In this document: one piece after another, positions 34,719-45,969 of the stretch
Layout of the letters: every line of letters begins with the position of its first letter
Numbering within the stretch: the stretch's first letter is position 1
DNA from: Absidia repens
Lineage: Eukaryota; Mucoromycota; Mucoromycetes; Mucorales; Cunninghamellaceae
NCBI GenBank assembly: GCA_002105175.1
Contig: MCGE01000020.1
Span: 124,001 to 188,000 of the forward strand
DNA: 64,000 nucleotides
Direction: 5' to 3'
Position numbers and translations under genes: made by a program
Notes under the pieces: generated by a model
Told to the model about the DNA's origin: nothing
Databases searched by the model: none
Seen by the model: the letters and a program-made list of their open reading frames with translations, nothing else

Positions 34719-37448
34719 TTAGCCATTCACAGGATTTTCATCAATAAACAAAAGGCCACGATTTTGCTTTGGACTAAAGTACCGGAACCGAGTTTTCGAA
34801 GATGCTTGCGAGGATGGTAAAGATGAGCCGAAAATTGCATTGTTGTTGTTGTTGTTGTTGTGTTTGACGCCGGGTTTTGTTGAAGTAAATACACACGGGC
34901 CGGTGGCGAACGAGATCTGATGATCAAATGATGATGATGATGATGATGATGTTGTTGTTGTTGTTGTTGTTGAAGATGATGATGATTTCCGCTTTTTCGT
35001 CGAAGGCTGTTTATGAGGAACAAATGATGATGAAGATGATGGTGATGACGATGAAGATGATAAAGATGAAGATGATGCTTGGAATGATTGACGTTGCTTT
35101 GATTGATATTGATCAAGAGACTGCTGCTGTTGTTTTTGTTGCCGCTGCTGATGCTGTTGCTGCTGTGGACCATCGTGTTGATAACTAGATGATGCCGACT
35201 TGTTGTGATAATTGATACGATCCTTCAACCAGTCCTCCAATTGCCTAAAATTGCTGTTGTTGCATTGCTGGACTTCATACGTGTTCTGGACAAACATGAG
35301 AGATTGATGTAATGCCTGTAAGAGGGTATCCTTGGTTCCAACGTTGTGTAAGATTTGCTGTTCTATGTGTTGTTGATCCTTAATGTTGCTGTACCGTCGA
35401 GGGATGCCCATCAAAAAGTCCACCGCCACAGAGATAATTTCAGCAGCCCGCCACAATTCATCCCGATCAAATCCACACCGTAACACAGAAGGATATTCCA
35501 TTACACAATGGTGGAATATTTTCACTTGATCCAGAGCCGATTGTAGACAGATATTCAAAGATCGCCACTGTAATGAGCTGGAGTCCATAACGCCAAGCAT
35601 AACGCTATCAATGCCGCCGACGTCATCGCCATGAGCACCTTCATCATCGATATCATCAGGAATATATAACTTGTGCAAAATAATCCGAGTTGCATTGAGT
35701 TCCAAGTGTACACGTGCCCGCACAAGAGATAGAGGAGTTGCATCGTAAGGTAGACTTGACTGTAATTCCAAAGGTAATTGCTGCAAAAACCGATCCAATT
35801 GAGTGTCAAACGAATCCAACAAAGAAAAGTCGACCACAGAGCCACCAGAGGAGAGTAATAATCGATCGCCATCAGTCTCGGCAGTAGTTGAATTGTAGTG
35901 ATGTTGGATGATTTCCGCTTGCATTCGCCATATTGAGAGACAGTGTTCATTTACCATAATTCCAAATTCAGACGCTCCATCGCAGTCAAATGACCATAAC
36001 CGTGGTACTCTTCTACGTCGGTTTTGTTGCTGATTCTGGTTTCCCGGTTGTTGTTGCTGTTGCTGTTGCTGCTGTTGATGAGGATATTCGCCTATTGGTG
36101 ATGATGATAATGATGGTGATGATGACGATGAAGAAGATGATGATGGTATTGATATTGTTGGGGATTTCAATATATCGTCGTGATGACAATAAGAAGCAGA
36201 TGGCATGTTTGTTGAGCTTCCGGAGGAAGAGACGGCGAAATCGTTCATCCAGGTCATCCACCATAATCGAGTATCCAATTCCGCTTTCCACAATGAGTCA
36301 GTATCAGCTCCGGAGTTGTCCCCACATCCACTGCCAGCACTGGTATCATCCATGTCGTCCCCAGGTTGTATTTGTAAAGATTGTAATGATTGCACCGCCA
36401 TTGCCATATAAATAGACTTTTTCTTCATGTCGACCTTGTAGCTCATCAAAAGCATTCCCATGATATCAAACCTTGAGATGGTTGTTTTGCTGTTTTCTGT
36501 GCCGCTGTTGCTGCGGTAATAGTCCTCGTCATCGTTGTCATCATCAAATAAAAGTTGTTCCAGTGCATGCTTCGCAGCAGTAAAAAAGAATTCCTCCATG
36601 TCCCGTATTTTCGCTGGATCCCGTCGTATGGTCTCCAAGGCAGGTGGATAGTGATGGTGCGCCAACATATGTTTGAGGACAAAACATGCGATAGCATTGA
36701 CAATGACTGAATCCAGACCTCTTGGTTGGTCCAAAATAGCCAAGACTTGTTGCCGAGGAAATACAGGGAAGTACCGCACCCAACAATCAAAGTAAGTATG
36801 AATACAAGCAATCACCGTCTGTTGTCGTAAAATCAACTGTTGGAAGAAGATGGGAATGATGGCCGTATTACCACCGACTCCGTTGATATAAAGTTGGCCT
36901 AGTTCGTAAAACCGTTTGAATAGATTCACAGGTTTGTTGCGGTACCTTTTGTTGCGAGAGACTAACTGACCAGAAAACGTCGAGGAGGTCGACGATATCG
37001 GGCTGCTTTGAGTGGTGGTTGAAGTCGATCCCGATGGTGAAGGTGAAGGTAAGTCCATAACAAAAGATAAAAGATAATTTCTGAGCCTTGCAATATCGGT
37101 AAAGTTGGTGTCAAGACAAAGACCGTAGTCGTTAAGTTGAATGTTGATACTAGGAGGAATAGAATTCAGAAGTTGTAACTGTTGAGCCTCTCTTTGTTGT
37201 TGCTGCTGTTCCTGTCCCTGATAATATGAATGCTGTTGATAGTCATGCTGTTGTTGAGATAAGGTATACTGCTCAGGTGATAATGGTGGAGAATTGAGGG
37301 CAAAAAGGTCAGAGGAAGATACCGGTTTACGATACAGAGGGGTATCGGGAGGAGTGTGAGTGATATTGGATTCACAAGAAGAATAGTCATCCCCGCTGGT
37401 GATAGATAAGGATGACCATGGTATGTAATTCTCTGTTGAATGAATCAT
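34719..37448 (-). CDS. Fungal-specific transcription-factor-domain protein lacking a Zn2Cys6 cluster
   Basis: A single exon of 909 aa. The central part (about 160-700) looks like the fungal transcription-factor middle homology region: NLFKRFYELGQLYINGV, QQTVIACIHTYFDCWVRYFPVF, and KAELDTRLWWMTWMNDFAVS all fit its helical pattern. Long Ser, Gln and Asn homopolymers surround it. No Zn2Cys6 (C-x2-C-x6-C) cluster exists in the frame, and none is seen in 500 bp upstream, so it has no visible DNA-binding domain. Such proteins may be cofactors or derived regulators. The start could lie elsewhere if an upstream exon was missed. A GACxCTCxGG-type conserved DNA target cannot be inferred. Confidence 0.75.
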   Translation of the reverse strand: MIHSTENYIPWSSLSITSGDDYSSCESNITHTPPDTPLYRKPVSSSDLFALNSPPLSPEQYTLSQQQHDYQQHSYYQGQEQQQQQREAQQLQLLNSIPPSINIQLNDYGLCLDTNFTDIARLRNYLLSFVMDLPSPSPSGSTSTTTQSSPISSTSSTFSGQLVSRNKRYRNKPVNLFKRFYELGQLYINGVGGNTAIIPIFFQQLILRQQTVIACIHTYFDCWVRYFPVFPRQQVLAILDQPRGLDSVIVNAIACFVLKHMLAHHHYPPALETIRRDPAKIRDMEEFFFTAAKHALEQLLFDDDNDDEDYYRSNSGTENSKTTISRFDIMGMLLMSYKVDMKKKSIYMAMAVQSLQSLQIQPGDDMDDTSAGSGCGDNSGADTDSLWKAELDTRLWWMTWMNDFAVSSSGSSTNMPSASYCHHDDILKSPTISIPSSSSSSSSSPSLSSSPIGEYPHQQQQQQQQQQPGNQNQQQNRRRRVPRLWSFDCDGASEFGIMVNEHCLSIWRMQAEIIQHHYNSTTAETDGDRLLLSSGGSVVDFSLLDSFDTQLDRFLQQLPLELQSSLPYDATPLSLVRARVHLELNATRIILHKLYIPDDIDDEGAHGDDVGGIDSVMLGVMDSSSLQWRSLNICLQSALDQVKIFHHCVMEYPSVLRCGFDRDELWRAAEIISVAVDFLMGIPRRYSNIKDQQHIEQQILHNVGTKDTLLQALHQSLMFVQNTYEVQQCNNSNFRQLEDWLKDRINYHNKSASSSYQHDGPQQQQHQQRQQKQQQQSLDQYQSKQRQSFQASSSSLSSSSSSPSSSSSFVPHKQPSTKKRKSSSSSTTTTTTTSSSSSSSFDHQISFATGPCVFTSTKPGVKHNNNNNNNAIFGSSLPSSQASSKTRFRYFSPKQNRGLLFIDENPVNG

Positions 37449-38423
37449 GTTGTAAGAATATTTATCATGCTACAAGGATTTGAAAAAAAAGGAAAAAGGA
37501 ACAAATAAATTGGGATGAGAAAAAGGAAAGAAATAAAAATGATAACGGAGTTTGAACTCAAAGAAATAGAGATTTCGGTTACTATGAACAGAATTGCATC
37601 ATTCTCATACATCAATGTATATTTTTTGATTCCATATCCGTCCATTCTCCGTGGATTCAAGTGGCTAGAAATAATATGTAAGAGTACGATGCAAATGAGA
37701 CATTCACTTGTAAGTCAAAAAGGTACAGAAGATAGTGGGAGAATTCCGAACAAGTGAGATTTCAATAATGTAATGATAGGTACTTTGATAATATAATCAT
37801 GATAGTGAAGATAATCCATATAAATTCTCGGCTGTGTTATCAGTATAATATCCTTATACTACTTGTAATCAAGACGTTCATTTATTAAACATTCACACAT
37901 GTCCCATGCCCCATGCCCCCCCACCACAGATGATACATTTTATAAAAAACAATAAAAAAAATGATCACTTTACCGGCAACAAATGCAAGGCAACAAATCA
38001 GACCGCCCTCATATTAGCAGTAACTAATGAAAATTATAACTTTAAACAAGAAAAGCACGAGTTGTGTTACATTCAATGATAAACAAACCCAAGAAAGCGA
38101 ATTCACAAAGAGATCAACCAATATAATATAATAAAGTAAAGATCGTGAAATGATTCCTATTATTATCAGCTGATACACTCTATCTATACATACAAATCAA
38201 TGCACTATATGTACAAAATTAGGCATGCTTAGCAACACGAACGCAACCCCTTTTTTTTCCATTTTCATATGTAAAACTGCCAAAAACTAAAAGAGAAAAG
38301 ATGTAAGTAAAACAATGATTTTTATTGGAGAGAATGTATATGATAAAAATAATAAAGCAGAAAATGACAAGAATGAAGTGTATAAACTAACAGATAAATA
38401 ATATAAAACATAAAATGACTAAA
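37449..38423. other. Intergenic, promoter of the fungal-TF-domain gene and 3' flank of NIP7
   Basis: AT-rich with CCCATGCCCCATGCCCCCCC near 37901-37922. AATAAA-like signals lie on both strands. No gene is supported. Confidence 0.4.
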
Positions 38424-39352
38424 CTAAAATAAAGTATCTTCAGATCTAAGGTATTCGCCTACATCAGCTTGGTGGAAGGTAATGATATCAGTAGGTTGTA
38501 ACTTTTTCATATCTACAGTTGATCTTGCTGTTACGCCAAAGCCCTACAAAAAAAGAAAAAAAAATACCCACATCATCAGTATAAACTATATCCTAATTCA
38601 TTATGCACATTCTTCCTTTAAATCAACTTACCAATGGACTGTCCGTCATAGAAAATACAACAACACCGGTGTGTTCAGGAGTATCATCGGTAATGCGTCC
38701 CAAATGAGCCTTCACCACATTGTTTCCGTATAAGAAGGGCATTTCACCATTGGGCTTAATCCAAATCTTGTGCTAAACATTAACAATTAGTGAAGTGCCA
38801 AAATCGTTTCCTATAGTATAGACTACCCAAAACCATCCCATTCCAACGTCCTCCCCCAACATCGCCCAATTTTTTGCCGTCTCTTTGCTTACCTTTGCGT
38901 ATTGTGCCAAATAATCCAATGCTGTAATATGAAGAGTAAACTTACCCGTCTTTGTGAATTTTCCAAAACATACACCGAGAGATCCAAGTTGATCTCTTCC
39001 GATACTGACAGCTATCCGCATCATACTTTCACTACAGGTACACACCAACAAGCAATGATAAGAATAGTTAGTTTCATCAGATCGTATCTATTCAATACAT
39101 TAATCAATGTACCTGAGGTAGTAGACCTTGTTTTTATGAAGGCGAAAGCAGTAAGTTTCGTCAGGACGATCGATCAGGTGCTTGATATTAGCACCAATAC
39201 TAAAAGGAAACACACACACCCAAAAAAAAGAATGAGAATGAGTATTTTCATGAAAAAGGATGCACAAACTGATTTGTTCCTCCAATGTAGACTTACTATT
39301 TCGCAAGTTTTTCAAAAAGTGTTGTTGTTTCTTCACCAGTAAGAGGCCGCAT
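38424..39352 (-). CDS. NIP7: NIP7, 60S ribosome biogenesis factor
   Basis: Five exons on the minus strand: 39352-39297, 39199-39113, 39031-38893, 38772-38632 and 38543-38424, giving 180 aa, exactly the size of human and yeast NIP7. Family sequence is present throughout: [82 protein letters not shown], and the PUA-domain end GFGVTARST through [14 protein letters not shown]7 acts in pre-rRNA processing of the large subunit and binds RNA through its PUA domain. A CTGCGGGATTTGAAAATC motif lies about 100 bp upstream of the ATG. Confidence 0.97.
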
Positions 39353-39399
39353 TACGAGGATGGATAGATAAAAAATAAAAAAATAAAAACTGGGCAACC

Positions 39400-39423
39400 A
39401 AAAAAAAAAAAAAAAAAAAAAAA
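39400..39423. repeat. Poly-A tract upstream of NIP7
   Basis: An uninterrupted run of A residues (T on the gene strand) sits between the NIP7 ATG and its upstream motif. This position is like the poly-T leaders seen before other genes here. Confidence 0.8.
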
Positions 39424-39635
39424 GGCAGTAAGTTTCCGGCAAGCCACACTGCGGGATTTGAAAATCGAAAGAAATGGCATAAATAAAATGAAAGGAATTT
39501 ATTGATTAGTAATGATTGATCCGCAAAATATAAAACAATCGTATTTTAATAACAAATATGTGTCTGGGTAAAATTTAATAACTAAAGGGAGTCTATACTA
39601 ATAATAATGATAATAATAATGATAATGATAAAAAT

Positions 39636-40284
39636 CTAATCAGTGGCATTGTAGAAGGGATAGTCGGTATAACCAACAGGTCCAGGGCTGTAGAAGGTGC
39701 TACGGTCATAAGGATTCAATTTCCAATGGTTGCGGAAACGTTCTACTAAATCAGGATTGGCAATAAAGGCACGACCGACAGCCACCAAGTTGTTGGGAGA
39801 GGTTTCAGCACGATCGTATGCAGACTTGGGATCGTAGGTGTAGTTACCAGCAGAGATGAAGGGACCACTCCAAATGGACCGGAATGGATCAAGAGTATCA
39901 GCCTTGTCTTGGCTTTCCACAGGGCTATCACCCATAATGTTGGTACGAGGCTCAGTAAAGTGAATGTAAGCCAAGTTAGGATGGTTCTTTTCAAGTTCTT
40001 GGGTAATATGGCTCCAGGTGGGCACTGGGGTGTCGTCTTTCATGTCTTGGAAACCGCTCCAGGGGCTGTATCGGACTGCAGTCTTTTCATCACCAATGGC
40101 CTTGGCTACAGCGTCTACCACTTCTAATGAGAATCGGGTACGGTTTTCAATAGATCCACCGTAGTTGTCTTCACGCTTGTTGCTTGATGTGTTGATGAAT
40201 TGATCCAAGAGGTAACCATTGGCAGAATGGATTTCAACACCTATTTCATAAAAAGTTTGTTTAGTTAGTCATTGTCTTAGCGTG

Positions 40285-40317
<33 letters not shown>

Positions 40318-40842
40318 TTCCTTACCATCGAATCCAGCATCAATAGCGTTCTTGGCAGCTTGAGCAAAATCTTGAGTAATAGACTTGATTTCGTCCACAG
40401 CCAAAGGACGGGGTGTTTCATGAGGAGCACCTAAAGGAGAGTTACCTTCAATGGCCACATCAGAAGCAGATACAGGGGTAGAGTTATTGGGAAGAGCAAA
40501 AGAGAAGGAAGCGCGACCAAGATGCCAGATTTGCATAAAGATGACACCCTTCTTTTCGTGAACGGCAGAAGTCACCTTCTTCCAGGCTTCGATTTGTTCT
40601 TGAGTATGGATACCAGGAGTGCCAGGGTAGCCACCAGCATAAGGAGAGATAGCAGTAGCTTCTGTGATGAGCAAACCGCCTTCGGTGGCTCGTTGTTGAT
40701 AGTAAGTAGGCACATCGTCAGTGGGAACACCATTGGCATCAGCACGGAATCTAGTCAAAGGTGCGAGCGCTAAACGGTGAGTCAAAACATGTTGACCAAT
40801 CTTGATAGGTGTGAATAAAGCGGGAGCAGTAGAAGCAGGCAT
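39636..40842 (-). CDS. Old Yellow Enzyme family NADH:flavin oxidoreductase
   Basis: Two exons on the minus strand: 40842-40326 and 40240-39636, giving 373 aa. OYE motifs are in order: LAPLTRFRA (FMN-binding strand 1), YYQQRATEGGLLITEATAIS, QIWHLGRAS, and the substrate-binding motif VEIHSANGYLLDQF with the His-x-x-Asn pair and Tyr, formed across the intron. Later come GGSIENRTRFSLEVVDAV, AVRYSPW and VAVGRAFIANPDLVERF. FMN-dependent ene-reductases of this family reduce activated alkenes such as enones with NADPH. The physiological substrate is unknown. A TA/TG microsatellite occupies the intron (about 40287-40317). Confidence 0.95.
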
Positions 40843-41306
40843 TGTGTATATAGTTTTTCAAATATAAGTAAGTTGTAAAGAAAAGAAAAAAAAAATTAAA
40901 CTTACCAAAGGGGTGATTTTTATACCGAAATGGTCCATTTCAAATCCAGATATTTGAAGAAAATCTAACCTATCAAAATTAAAGATAAAAAATAGTTTTC
41001 TGTCGTAATTATTCATCAGGTCTCCGAAACTATAGCTGACAAATACTAAGGGTCACTGTGCTGTAATAATTTACAAATTCGATAGAATACATTAATAATG
41101 ATAGTGATAAATCAAAAGATGCAATTTTTTTATTGTTCAAAAGAAAAGGAGTAAAAAAAAAAAAGTGACCTGTATTTGTCATCAAAATGTCATCAAAGTG
41201 GCATCCAATATTACAAGACATAAATATCTAACAAGGTGGTATACTAATCTACAGGAATAATATATACTACGCTAAAGGGAAGGAAAAGGGGTCAACTACT
41301 ATTCTA
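40843..41306. other. Intergenic between OYE and TMX2-like genes
   Basis: OYE promoter side and 3' flank of the TMX2-like gene; AT-rich with short A runs near 41150. No gene is seen. Confidence 0.4.
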
Positions 41307-42553
41307 CTACTTATCAGCCAGTATCTTTTCCAGTTGAAATGTATTTATTACAGTCGCCTAGAAGTTGAGTAAAAAGAAAAATGAGTTCATTTAACTTATT
41401 CACGTGCTCTAGTTAATTGACTTACGGGTTTTTTGCTCCAGCCCAGTCGAGTGATAGTATTCTTTGCCATGGCTGCATTCGATTTGTCCTCTTGTACATT
41501 CAATTCAGGTAAACGCCGCACCTCCATTCCATGTTTGAAGAGCAGTAAAGTTGGTAGTTCAAAAGAAGATGCCGGATCGCGTGATACACCAAATTCTTGA
41601 GCAATATCGTTATATACATCGATATCGATCTTGCCTATAAATAAAAACCATAATAAACGTTGTACAATGAGTATCATCCAGTCAATTGCTCTTTTGAAAT
41701 AGTTTTTTCATCTGACCAAATTTGATATGACTAGCATCATATTGTAAAGATAGTTTCGCCAAAACGGCCTCAAAGTTCAGGCACGAAACCGACCAATTGG
41801 CATAAAGCATGACCACCCAATACTTCACATCATTGTTTTCATCGCTGATTTCCGTGATCCTTGGTCCTTTAATATCGCTGGCTGGCATGGTGGAAGTGGT
41901 GTTGGTAACGGATGAGGCTGATGGAGACGATGTTGTTGATGAGTTGGACGATGACGGTTTTTTCTTGGTTGGGCACACTTTTGCTCGGAACGTCGTTTCC
42001 GTCAATTCTATCAATTTGGTTGGACCGCGGTACCATGGCTGAGGGAATACAGTAGATAGCCTGTGATAGAACAAAATCAAAAACCAAGTTAGATACGACG
42101 TCGCCTCCATAACATTCCATTTCCCTGGACGAGAATAATCATTATACTTACATGAGCCAACCAACAAAATATAAGCACACTCTCCACACACCAATGTTCC
42201 AGTAAAGGCTCCACAAAGTATAAACCTTAGAATATAAGATCAACACACTTGCCAGCTCTTCGGCCGAGGATGCCATCAAGCATTTCCAAACAGTTAGACC
42301 AGCCAATACTAAAAGTCCATTGCTATCAGTGTCCTTTTTAAACAAAATTGGAAATGAGAAAGTAGAGTTAGTAAATGAAGTCATGTGTGACAACGTAAAA
42401 GTCAAGTATACATCAGTTTAGCTTACGTACTTCAAGGGCGTTGCCGTTAACAATTTGGACAAGCCGATAGAATACAAGAAATGTTCCATACGCAAGCTGC
42501 ACAACATAGTAAGGATGCAGTAGTCGCTGTTTCAGTTCTTGTAAACTTGTCAT
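41307..42553 (-). CDS. TMX2-like thioredoxin-fold membrane protein
   Basis: Five exons on the minus strand: 42553-42431, 42333-42152, 42060-41717, 41634-41426 and 41357-41307, giving 302 aa. The N-terminal half has hydrophobic helices, including HPYYVVQLAYGTFLVFYRLV and the LYWNIGVWRVCLYFVGWLM segment. It then has QPWYRGPTKLIEL, matching the PPLYMGPEYI region of animal TMX2. The thioredoxin fold includes WVVMLYANWSVSCLNFEAVLAKLSL, IKFGKIDIDVYNDIAQEFGVS and LPTLLLFKHG. The active site reads WSVSC, as in TMX2's WSNDC, so the usual CxxC first Cys is Ser and classic disulfide exchange is unlikely. It is an ER or mitochondria-associated membrane protein by family. Intron 3 has an unusual GTCAGA donor. 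Confidence 0.88.
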
Positions 42554-42865
42554 GTTGCGGTAAAAATAAACAACAAAGGAGAAAAAAAAAGGAAGAAAAA
42601 AAAGCTATGTGTCGGGGACCAAATAAAATAAAAATAAAAAATAGAGCCAATGCAACAAAAAAAAAAAGAGACATAAGGGCTATTTTATTACTATGGTGTA
42701 AGAAGGGAGAGTGACATTAAAAACAGAAACTAATATAATAAAAGTAAGGCAGGGGAAATCTAATGTATGTATGCAAGAAAATAAAGAATATACTATAAAA
42801 GGTGAGCAAAAAAATAAAAATAAAAAAAGGAGAAGGGTAAAATATAAATATAAATGTATATAGAT

Positions 42866-43932
42866 CTAGTTGATATGAGTTGATACAGGAATGTAGCCTA
42901 ACGACGTTTGATGAGATTCCAATTCCAATTCTTCATCGTCCGTTCGTTGCTTTTGTTGCAGCCATCCACGAAGCTTGGTTTGAATGGCTTTTCCCCAGAG
43001 AATCGGAATCAGAGAGACCAAAGACACCAGTAATAGTTTTGCCATCAAGGACACGGTTAAAATATCCGATGTTGAAGTCAGTTCACCAAGTACTTCGCCA
43101 GCTTGGGCACATACAAAGTTATAGGGCATGGAGCCTAAAAAGGTGGACCAAAAAAAAGGCATGACCGGGATTCCCAGTAAGGGGGATGCTAAATTGATAA
43201 ACCTAACAAGACAACAATAAAAAAGATTCAGTACCCCCCGTACCCATCACATATATATATATATAACCCTTTTCCTTACCAGTATGGAGAGAATGGGAAG
43301 AGTCGAGCAAACAAGAGCCACCAAAATAGACCTGTTGATTTCTTTTCCTTTTCCATTTGATCACGCATAACATCAGCACGCCGTTGGATCCAAGACATTT
43401 CCATTGCCGGGGTTCCAACCATCCACCCTAGAAAGTAGGCCAGAGTCGAGCCCAAAGCAGTCAAGTAACTTGTCCATAAAGTCCCAGCCACTACACCATA
43501 CAAATGACCCGAGAGCAAATTGAGTAGCACTGATCCAGGCATTGAAAAGGCTTGTTGCCAAAGATAGATCGCTGCAAAGACCAAAACAACAGCAAAATAG
43601 TCCTTCCAAGTCCCAGTGTGTGTCATTGTGTCCAGTTGCACCGCTATCAGTTGTACATCCTCCAAAGTATGTGGAAGATCAATATTCAGTACTGTGTGTG
43701 CGATTCGTATGAGTATATAAAAGGAGATCATGCCAGTCATGACAAAGAGTGCTATTCTTGGCACAAGTCGCTGCCAGGCCGCCCACCTGATATCCAAAGT
43801 TGATGAGGCAGCTTTCGTCCTTGTGTTGTCATCGTCTTCAAATTCTATTGATTTATTGTCGTCGTCTTCGCCAACGCCAAAGCTGGTTGTGTTTTCATAT
43901 GAATTTGTTGAACTTGGCGGTGTTCCATGCAT
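42866..43932 (-). CDS. TMEM41A-like VTT-domain membrane protein (DedA/SNARE-associated family)
   Basis: Two exons on the minus strand: 43932-43280 and 43202-42866, giving 329 aa. The VTT core is FSMPGSVLLNLLSGHLYGVVAG, LTALGSTLAYFLGW and LFARLFPFSPYWFINLASPLLGIPVMPFF. It ends with GSMPYNFVCAQAGEVLGEL. The re-entrant loop motif and PYNF-C-Q-AG match animal TMEM41A. VTT proteins are ER phospholipid scramblases. The acidic N-terminal tail is fungal-specific. An in-frame ATG at 44031 would add a hydrophobic stretch from poly-T DNA, so I prefer the 43932 start; this is uncertain. Confidence 0.88.
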
Positions 43933-44850
43933 TTCTACGGCGGATAGTAAAGAAAAAAAGAAAAGGAAACTAGGGAAAAAAAGAAAGTTCATTTTTCCTT
44001 TTTTTTTGGGTATATGAAGGGTTTCAATCACCGTCCAAAAAAAAAATTAAGGACGCCGAAATTGCCGAAGGGAGTTTACAGAGATTTCCCCTGTTCCGGT
44101 TTTTTTTTTTTTTTTTTTTGTGTGTAATATTTTTTGGAAACCAGCACAGTGCTTACCTCTACAATGTGGCCGTCAGGTGGCTACGTACGTCTTGGAAGTC
44201 TTGTGAAGCTCAGACTGTGTCGGATTTATTTCTGCTTAGACTGCCGCCCAAGTTTTTCAAGGAACACCCTTCCATATACCCTTCTTTGAAAGTGTTCAGC
44301 ATATCCATGATTTGTATTTGATCATATCAGTCATACACCAATGACTTTATAGTATTTGATGTCAAATAATGCCTTTAAATAGACATGACTGCCACAAGTG
44401 ACTACATGGCAAAACATTGGGTGTAGCTCAACGTATGCACGTCTTTTACGTGCCACTCACAAATATTTAGCTAAAATCCACTGGAAAATGTGGAGAAGAA
44501 TAATGTGAGCTTGAGGGCAAGTGCTTGGGGTAATTTTCCTCAATATCAAACAGACAAAGAAGATGATTACCATAGACAAATAATACTTTATATCAATTCT
44601 TTTTCCAGTCCAAGACACTACCAACTCCCATAAAAAAAAAAAAAAGAACGAACTGGGTATACACAGTATATTTAGTTTAGTTGGGGCTACATTTTCGACG
44701 CCGGCTAAGTAAATTAGTATGGGTGGTGTACAGGGAATAGGGTCAAGTTTCGCATTAATTGAGTTGGAACTGTCATCTAGTCGATGACCTCAAGGGGGGA
44801 GCAGGTAGTCATAAATAAGCTAAGAAATCAGTGCAAAATACTCAACAGCG
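43933..44850. other. Intergenic upstream of the TMEM41A-like gene
   Basis: A T20 run lies at about 44100-44119. AT-rich DNA without a supported gene extends to the start of repeat copy R5; TTTAGTTTAGTT lies near 44670. Confidence 0.4.
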
Positions 44851-44959
44851 ATGCCTGCACTTTAAGAACGGTTTGGGCTCGTTCATATGATTGGGTAGAA
44901 ATATAGCTATCATTTGCAGTAAGTGATTAATGGCTGCCAATCAGTTCCTGGGGTACGAA

Positions 44960-45960
44960 GGGAGGTTATCATAATGGGTGAGCTAGAGTGAATGGCTACA
45001 ACAGCAACGTGTTTCATATTTTAAGAGACAAAGGATGGTTACTAAAAAGGGATGTTTTATTGAAGCATATTAATTAATAGACATTAATATTAAAAACAGC
45101 TGGTTCATTGTAACAAGGGATGTAATGGAAGGATTTATTGCGGAAAAAATGAGGAAGACTAATGTGGGGTTTGAAGAATGATCAACACCATTCTAAAGGG
45201 ACAATTGTAAAACAAAAGCTAACATATGTATTGTACAAGTCATGAGAAAGACTATAAAAGGATTTCTTCCATGGAAGTCTAACAATTGCCAACTCTAATG
45301 TAAGGGGGGATCGATGGCAAACAGAGAGATCTCTTGTACAAGATATCAAAGAGACTAATGGGACATTTTTCATTAAAACAATCAAAAATAGACATATTTT
45401 ATTTAGATACAAATGCAAACTATGGACAACTAAGACTAAACTAAGCTAATGAAGGCTACAAAAAGTCAACTAATGGTGGTTCAAAATCCTGAATCCAAAA
45501 GGAAAGGGTTTCCCAATGCATCTTGTAATCCCTGAGCTAAAACCGCTTCTAAACTAGTCCTAACACTAATCCAAGGCCAACATGATCCCTAGAGATAATA
45601 ATTGTGAAGGAAAAAAAAAAAAAAAAAAAAAAGAAAAGAGAAGAGATGGGAAAGAAAAGTTAGAGGAAAATAAATATTCACGTGTGCGGGGTTTTAAAGG
45701 TTTGTCTTCTGTGAGTATTTTGTTTGCGATTATTATTTCTTAAAGGATATAGCGAAGGAGCCACCCGCTTTTCAGCATCATAAAACAGCATCACCAAAGT
45801 GACCCACTCCTCATGACAGAAGTCACTATTATTCAACATCGACAGCGTCATTTAGGTCCTTTCACTGTGGGGATGTCAGTCTCCTCAAAGAAATCCTCCC
45901 TCTATAAAGGACACCTAGTTACTCCATCAACCACCACTCGCACCGTCTGTCAGGAGAAAT
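44960..45960 (+). repeat. Dispersed repeat family, copy R5
   Basis: Internal units begin TTTATTGAAGCATATTAATT (about 45057). The ACATATTTTATTTAG box is near 45395. The core CCCAATGCATCTTGTAATCC is at 45511-45530, followed by CTGAGCTAAAACCGC. The box CACGTGTGCGGGGTTTTAA is at about 45679-45697. Minus-strand DNA at about 45830-45860 encodes MTLSMLNNSDFC, matching R3 and R4. Confidence 0.78.
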
Positions 45961-45969
45961 CAATCACAA

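Noticed and set aside
43933..44031. Upstream start for the TMEM41A-like protein
   Set aside because: It adds a Phe-rich stretch read from poly-T/CTTT leader DNA; the later ATG fits the family better, though this is not certain.
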